Virus record (IMG/VR): IMGVR_UViG_3300007735_000949
Location: 1 to 22,389 of that record
DNA length: 22,389 nucleotides
DNA from: a virus
Direction: 5' to 3' (one strand)
The translations under genes were made by a program, and so were the position numbers. Positions 14,702 through 22,389 of the stretch are shown here, in pieces. The notes beneath the pieces are model-generated. The model made no database searches. It was not told the origin of the DNA and saw only the letters and a list, made by a program, of their open reading frames with translations. Numbering within the stretch: position 1 is the first letter of the stretch; each line of letters starts with the position of its first letter.

Positions 14702-15133
14702 ATGCCAGCTTCAAGATACGACATATATGCAGAACAAGGGAGTACTTGGAAATTTCATTTAACTTACAAATATTCGGGTGGCACAGGAATTGATCTTTCA
14801 AATTTTCATGGTGCCATGCAGGTTCGTAGATCCTCTAAAGATGACAAGGTTTTGCTTTATCTGACCGATTATGGAGTTACTGGTGGTGGAATAACTGGTG
14901 ATTTTACTCCTAATATCGATGGAATTGCTGGTATTGGTGGTATAAGTTTCAATACTTCGATTGCAGGTGCTACTGGATTTACTGGTGGTATATTTTTTAG
15001 AACAGACAAGACAACAATGAAAAATATACCACCAGGAAAGCATTTCTATGATTTTGAATTAACCAATACTTTGGGAGAAGTTCAACGACTCATAGAAGGA
15101 ACATTTGAAGTTCCAAGAGAAATTACGAGATAA
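14702..15133 (+). CDS. putative virion structural protein (baseplate/fibre-associated)
   Basis: A 143-residue protein with AGGAG five bases before the ATG. It opens with YDIYAEQGSTWKFHLTYKY (residues 6-24), continues with IDLSNFHGAMQVRRS (30-44), and ends with a beta-hairpin-like HFYDFELTNTLGEVQRLIEG (113-132) and TFEVPREITR. This beginning and end (D-L-S-x-Y-x-A-x-x-Q-x-R; Y-D-x-E-L-t-x-x-G-x-V-x-R-L-l-E-G-x-x-x-V-x-x-E-x-T-R) is a widespread pattern in small phage structural proteins. The middle is Gly-rich (GGGITGDFTPNIDGIAGIGG), where many relatives are compact. The likely role is an adaptor between baseplate and fibre; no enzyme motif is seen. Confidence 0.72.
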   Translation: MPASRYDIYAEQGSTWKFHLTYKYSGGTGIDLSNFHGAMQVRRSSKDDKVLLYLTDYGVTGGGITGDFTPNIDGIAGIGGISFNTSIAGATGFTGGIFFRTDKTTMKNIPPGKHFYDFELTNTLGEVQRLIEGTFEVPREITR

Positions 15134-15135
15134 TA

Positions 15136-17426
<2,291 letters not shown>

Positions 17427-17427
<1 letters not shown>

Positions 17428-20400
17428 TGTCAATAATTAAGCTGAAACGAGGCGGAACTGGACCAACTGGACTCACTCTGGGAGAACCAGCGTGGGACTA
17501 TGCAAATAATAAATTATTTGTTGGAGTCACTTCATCCGCTGTTTGGATTGGTGGAGAAGTAGATAATAGCACTTCTCTCGGGACAAGTCAGATAAAGATT
17601 CCAACTCAGTATGCAGTGAAAACTTATGTTGATGGAGCAGTCACTGGTTCTGTTAGTGGCGTTGCATCGTTTAATGGAGCAACTGGTGCTATTGCAGTAA
17701 CTGGTGGTCATCAACTAGGCATCACCCAGAATGGAAATCAATTTACTTTTAGAGTAATTGATGGTGCTACCAGTGATTTGAATGCTGGTGTTCTTTATGG
17801 AGTCAGTGGTGCGATCTATGCATCAAACCTTGCAACTGGTCTTCTCTATGGTGGTATTATCACAATCAATGCTGGAAACTCGGCGGCATTTGACATCACC
17901 GCTGGTAGAGGGCAGATCCATCTTGCTGGCGCGACATGGAATTCTGGACCAGCTCCAACACTGACATATGTCAATTGGTCAGCACAGACAGGAATCACTC
18001 TTTCTGGCATCACATCAGCAGATACCACATGGTTGTACTTTGACAATACTGGTACTCTCAAGCAACAATCGACATATTATACCGATGCACAGGTAGACCA
18101 GAACATCATCATCGGTGCTCTGGTGCATCCAACACGGTCATACATCAGTTTGGCAAAGACGATTCCAAATGTCGGATATGCCACCGACAAGCAATACGAG
18201 CAGTTCATTCGTCTGTTTGGTCCATTGAAGCAGTCTGGTCATACGATTGCAGCAAATGGTGCAAACATGAAGTTGAACCGTTCTTCTGGAGCTGCATTCG
18301 TCCTTGGAAGAAACTGGATCAATGATCCAAATAATCCAACGGTTGTAACCGACAACGCACAGACCGATTGCACCTTCTGGCGATATTACCGTGGAGTAAC
18401 GGCAGGAACATTCGTCACTGTGCTGAATCAAACCGCAATTGATCCAGACAATTATGACAATGGTTCTGGAACCTTGCAGCCTGTTCCTTCAAATCAGCAA
18501 TTCACAATTCAAAGATTGTTCTATTTCCCAGGAACACCGAGCATTCTTGGTGTATATTATGGGCGAGGCACATATGCATCCATGCCTGATGCCGCTGCCA
18601 ATATTCAATTTGAAGATTTCACCGAAATCGACAATACAAAGACGAATGCAATAAGTGCTGGATATATTATCGTCAAAAAAGGCACAACCAATCTTACGAC
18701 TGCTATTGCTGCGGATGAATGTAGAATAATTCAATCTGGTATTTTCCGTTCGACTGTGAGTGGTGGTGGATCAATCGCAACCAAGCTGGACGATCTTACT
18801 GATGTTACAATATCTGGAATCACCGATAATGAAACTCTGATATACGATATTGTGTCATCCCAGTGGTTGAATACTCCAATTCAACATATTGCAGTATCTT
18901 CTTATAATGGTAGAACTGGTGAAGTTCAAGGTGTATCGGCAGCTGCTGCTGGTACTGGTATCTCGGTATCTGGTGCAACTGGTGCAGTCACTATTACAAA
19001 CACTGGTGTTCTGTCATTCAATGGACTGACTGGTGCAATTGAAGGTGTTACTGGACTTGTTGCTGGAACGAATATTTCAATTTCTGGTGCAACTGGAAAT
19101 GTCACGATAACCAATACTGGTGTTCGATCAATCAATGGTGTGACTGGAACGATCACAAATGTCGCTCGTCTGAACGAAGGAAATACATTCTCCGTCCGTC
19201 AGGTCATGAATGCTGGCATCACATCAGCAAATCTCTATGTTTCTGGTGGAGTAACATTCACAGGATCAAGCACATATCTCAATTCAACAACCACCACTGT
19301 ACAAAATAGTTCAGGATTGCTGACGGTTACTAGTTCTATATCTCCCCCGAGCAGTACATTGCGATTAGTTGGAAATGATGGAGATATTGGATCTTATAAT
19401 AGCAATATAATTCCTGGAGTAGGTGTGGATGGTGTGGCATTGACCCATACGCTTCCATCTTCATCTGGTACATTGCTGAATACGAATTTCAATTCATATG
19501 TTAGCACATACAACGGTAGAACTGGTGCTGTACAGGGTGTGTCAGCGGCATCAGCTGGTTCTGGTATCTCCGTATCTGGATCTACTGGAGCAATAACAAT
19601 AACCAATACTGGTGTTCAGTCATTCAACGGATCTACAGGTGCGGTTGCATTCAATAGCTATGTTTCTTCATTCAACGGATCGACTGGATCAATAACAGGA
19701 GTATCTTCAGTAAATGGATTTACTGGTGCGGTATCTATAACTTATGCTGCCGCAGTAACCATAACATCCAGCAATAGCAACTCCACACTATATCCTGTAC
19801 TTTCCTTTGGATCAGGCAATACTGCACTTTATGTCGATAATGTCACAACTCCTTTTTCGTATAATCCATCCTCTGGTCAATTACAAGTTCCGCAAATAAA
19901 TGCTGCAACTCCAACAGGATATGTTTTAGTTGATGGAATACAAGGATCTGTTGAAATAAATGATAATAGTGATGTTTTGACTATAAACCCATCATATTTG
20001 ACCCATAATAGTAGTGGTAATAATTTATCAATTTCATCAAGTATTGGTATAAATTTACAAGGTATATTCAGTGTAACCGACCCAACAGCAACATATACCT
20101 ACACATTCCCACAGACAAATGGAAGCAATGGTCAAGTTCTCACAACCAATGGTGCGGGAACTCTTTCATGGTCAACTGTTTCCAGTGGAAGTGCAACTGG
20201 ATTCACATATACTTCTTCTGCTCCATCTTCTCCAACTATTGGATATCGCTGGATAGATTCAAATACAGGTAAGGAATATGTTTATGTCAATGATGGAACA
20301 AGTTCGCAATGGATTGAACCAGTTTCTTCGAATGGTCTAGTTGGGGCAACTTATAATTCATCCTTACAGTTGTTGGAATTTGGGTTGACTGGATCTTTTG

Positions 20401-20885
20401 CTAAACTTGGAATAGGAACAACTGCTCCAAATTATCCTCTTGATGTAAATGGTATTGCCAATTTTAGAACAGGATTATCTGCTGCTGGTGCTACATTGAA
20501 TGGTAATGTATCAATTACTGGAACATTGAATGGTGCTGGTGCCACATTCACTGGTGCTGTTATCTCTGATGGTGGATTTAGAATTTCATCTAGTGCTATA
20601 AATGCACAAACGGGAACAACATATTCATTATTGACTGCGGACAATGGTAAAATAATCACGATGAATAATGGTTCTGCAATAACATTGACGGTTCCATCTG
20701 GATTACCTATTGGATTTAATACAACAGTTATCCAATTAGGTGCTGGTCAAGTTGGAATCACTGCATCAAGTACAACACTCAATAGTTTTGAAGGTAAATT
20801 GAATCTTGCTGGTCAACATGCAGCTGCAACAATAATTTCCTATTCATCGAATGTCTTCAATGTGGTAGGAGGATTGACTGCATGA
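17427..20885 (+). CDS. large mosaic tail-fibre protein
   Basis: 1152 residues; the ATG shares one base with the previous stop. The N-terminus (IIKLKRGGTGPTGLTLGEPA, then LFVGVTSSAVWIG) is the fibre attachment type in which an L-x-R-G...L-x-x-G-E-x-A motif precedes a beta-rich fold. A large, more G+C-rich domain (about residues 110-480) carries NAGNSAAFDITAGRGQIHLA and the VHPTRSYISLAKTIPNVGYA stretch. NG-x-TG repeats lie mainly between about 490 and 770. A C-terminal part contains YRWIDSNTGKEYVYVNDG (about 937-954), LGIGTTAPNYPLDVNG and LTADNGKIITMNNGSAITL, common phage fibre C-terminal modules. No peptidase or endosialidase chaperone motif is visible. Likely a receptor-binding long fibre. 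Confidence 0.83.
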
Positions 20886-21346
20886 TAATCCCAAGTTCAT
20901 CATTTGGTGTTATTGCTTCTAGTAGAAAAAGAATCGTTGTTGCTTCTAATGATGTCACCCCAAATGCCGTAAATTGGAGCGATGTCACATATAATGATAC
21001 TTTTACTCAAGGTGATATTACATCCAGACAAATATCAGGAATTAATCAAACTATTACTTTGCGAGCAAATTATACATCACCTCAGGGAGCAAATAAAGTA
21101 GTTTTAACTTATAGAGTAGTTGCAAGTGGTGGATCTGATACTACATGGTCGCCATCAATGCCTGGTAATTTTTCTCAATTAAATGATAATGATACATTTA
21201 CAATCACTAACAATCAATATGTTGATTTCTCAGTATTTTATGGTGTTTCTTGGTTTGGTCCCACATCAACAGCAACCGTGACGATTACCAATGTGTCTGA
21301 TTCAAATGCAGTGTTGGATACTTTTGTCTTAACAGTTACAACATGA
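20882..21346 (+). CDS. small beta-rich virion protein
   Basis: A 154-residue protein with a strong AGGAGG eight bases before an ATG that overlaps the previous stop (ATGA). Translation is therefore coupled to the large fibre. The sequence is Ser/Thr/Asn-rich with alternating hydrophobic strands (QTITLRANYTSPQGANKVVL at about 58-77, TATVTITNVSD near 131-141), suggesting an immunoglobulin-like or other beta-sandwich fold. No enzyme motif, signal peptide or membrane helix is seen. Position suggests a fibre accessory, tip or decoration protein. I do not recognise a specific family. Confidence 0.65.
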   Translation: MIIPSSSFGVIASSRKRIVVASNDVTPNAVNWSDVTYNDTFTQGDITSRQISGINQTITLRANYTSPQGANKVVLTYRVVASGGSDTTWSPSMPGNFSQLNDNDTFTITNNQYVDFSVFYGVSWFGPTSTATVTITNVSDSNAVLDTFVLTVTT

Positions 21347-21358
21347 TAAATAATCAAT

Positions 21359-22201
21359 ATGCCACTGAATTTTCCAGATACACCTTCACTCAACCAAGTC
21401 TACACCAGCGGTTCCAACTCCTGGCAATGGAATGGAACTGTATGGAATGCAATATCATCTTCTTTGGTTGTTTCTACATACGGTCCAACTGGTCCTATGG
21501 GACCAACTGGTTCATTCGACACAACCACACAGACAATAGATTTCTCAGAAACCACGAATAATCTATCCTTTACAATTTCTGGTGTCAATACTTCAAATGA
21601 AGTTTATTCGATGAACTATATCGTCGGAAAGACAGCATCTGTACAGAATGCAGCTGGTTCGATTGTTGTGGTTGGAACTGTGGAATCTGCCACGACATAT
21701 TGGGATGGAACAAAGGTCGGGGATGGAACTACTGGATCATTTATAAATCCAATAAGTCGAAAAGCAGATATTGTTCTTTCTCCACCATTCACAAGTGGAT
21801 ATACCGCAGGATATCTTTTAGGATTGACCTTGACGGTATTTGGTGACAATAATATCTACACAAGATTGCGTGCAAGTGGTATTTCGGGTGATGGTGGATT
21901 TACCGCAGGATTGACATTTGGTGGTGGAAACACATATCCGCTCACTGGACTTACTCTTTCACATACAGAGAATACATATGTTACCAAGACCATAACAGGT
22001 CAATCTTGGGTAACCACCGATAAGTTCATCACATGCAAGTGTCTTGGTCTTACAACAGCAGATCATACACCCGAGGATGCAATACTTGAAGGTGTAAAGT
22101 TTGAGATAGATAATATAGTAGCAGGAGTCGGGTTCGATATCATTGGACATGCTCCTGAAGGAACATACGGAAAATATCAGATTAAGTGCTTAGGTCAATA
22201 A
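21359..22201 (+). CDS. tail-fibre/adhesin-like protein with short collagen stretch
   Basis: A 280-residue protein. It starts with the same kind of module as the gene at 14499: FPDTPSLNQVYTSGSNSWQW, then NGTVWNAI. A short Gly-X-Y run GPTGPMGPTG (about residues 42-51) links it to a beta-rich C-terminal domain (about 60-280) with many Thr/Gly turns (GFTAGLTFGGGNTYPLTGLT). No catalytic motif is evident. The head, thin linker and globular tip layout fits a trimeric fibre. A GATAAATA sequence (21345-21352) lies just upstream, but would leave essentially no leader. No Shine-Dalgarno sequence is seen, so coupling to the upstream gene (12-base gap) is possible. Confidence 0.72.
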   Translation: MPLNFPDTPSLNQVYTSGSNSWQWNGTVWNAISSSLVVSTYGPTGPMGPTGSFDTTTQTIDFSETTNNLSFTISGVNTSNEVYSMNYIVGKTASVQNAAGSIVVVGTVESATTYWDGTKVGDGTTGSFINPISRKADIVLSPPFTSGYTAGYLLGLTLTVFGDNNIYTRLRASGISGDGGFTAGLTFGGGNTYPLTGLTLSHTENTYVTKTITGQSWVTTDKFITCKCLGLTTADHTPEDAILEGVKFEIDNIVAGVGFDIIGHAPEGTYGKYQIKCLGQ

Positions 22202-22212
22202 GGAGATAACAA

Positions 22213-22389
22213 ATGGGCGTTAATGTAAAAGGCGGAAATAATTCAGCTGGTTTGGCAAATGTCAGTTCAACCTATGAACTTCAGGTAACCACTCCACAGG
22301 AACAAGCGCAAGCGGGTTTCGTGCAGTTGAGTTCCGAAGTCGATGACGGAACCGTTCTTGGCACAAGAACCAATCTGGCAGTGGAGGCA
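22213..22389 (+). CDS. partial structural protein (5' end only)
   Basis: The first 59 codons of a gene running off the window, with a good AGGAG (22201-22205) before its ATG. The product starts MGVNVKGGNNSAGLANVSST and contains TTPQEQAQAGFVQLSSEVDD (about residues 26-45), which recalls phage fibre modules of the T-P-x-x-A-x-A-G-x-V-x-L type. G+C content looks higher than in the gene before it. It is probably another virion or fibre gene of this module; the rest is needed to say more. Confidence 0.6.
   Translation, partial: MGVNVKGGNNSAGLANVSSTYELQVTTPQEQAQAGFVQLSSEVDDGTVLGTRTNLAVEA

Noticed and set aside
21345-21352. GATAAATA as a late promoter for the gene at 21359
   Set aside because: With T4 spacing the transcript would start about one base before the ATG, leaving no leader; the match is also imperfect to TATAAATA.

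Overview
This window looks like part of a T4-like myovirus genome (a phage with a contractile tail), AT-rich and probably aquatic. It opens with the T4 replication and recombination block in its classic order: the end of gp46, sliding clamp gp45, clamp loader gp44 and gp62, and translational repressor RegA. Every gene I can support is on the + strand and genes are tightly packed, many with 1-4 base stop/start overlaps. The host cannot be read from the sequence. Cyanophages, pelagiphages and other aquatic T4-like phages would all fit. I see no tRNA, rRNA, CRISPR array, integrase, transposase or reverse transcriptase. No gene-free stretch exceeds about 100 bases (5842-5941 is the longest).

Layout. 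(1) 1-3729: replication core, with two small extra genes between gp46 and gp45, one of which looks like a virion-fibre module. (2) 3757-14475: a glycan island of twelve genes inserted after regA, where DNA polymerase gp43 sits in T4. It encodes a GT10-like and a GT11-like fucosyltransferase, four more GT-A-like transferases, an exostosin-like (GT47-like) transferase, two FkbM methyltransferases, a TylCIII-type sugar C-methyltransferase, GDP-mannose 4,6-dehydratase, and a GT2 glycosyltransferase fused to a TPR-like domain. The central part is much more AT-rich than the flanks. (3) 14499-22389: a tail-fibre/adhesin module of six genes plus a partial seventh. It includes a collagen-like protein with five 35-residue knobs separated by Gly-Asn-Thr tracts and an 1152-residue mosaic fibre.

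How the parts may work together (inference). Gmd, and perhaps the C-methyltransferase, would make GDP-activated deoxysugars. The transferases would build an O-methylated glycan. The threonine-rich collagen tracts of the neighbouring fibre are plausible acceptors, as in glycosylated bacterial collagen-like proteins such as BclA. The rival idea is that the island remodels host surface polysaccharide.

Regulation. T4-type late promoter boxes (NATAAATA) lie before regA, the GT2-TPR gene and the first fibre gene, and inside the end of that fibre gene. Two of them overlap the 5' arm of an RNA hairpin that holds a translation start (regA, and the gene at 14499). This resembles the T4 lysozyme and soc arrangement, where read-through transcripts are silent and late transcripts are translated. 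A perfect 12-bp stem-loop also lies inside the first fibre gene.
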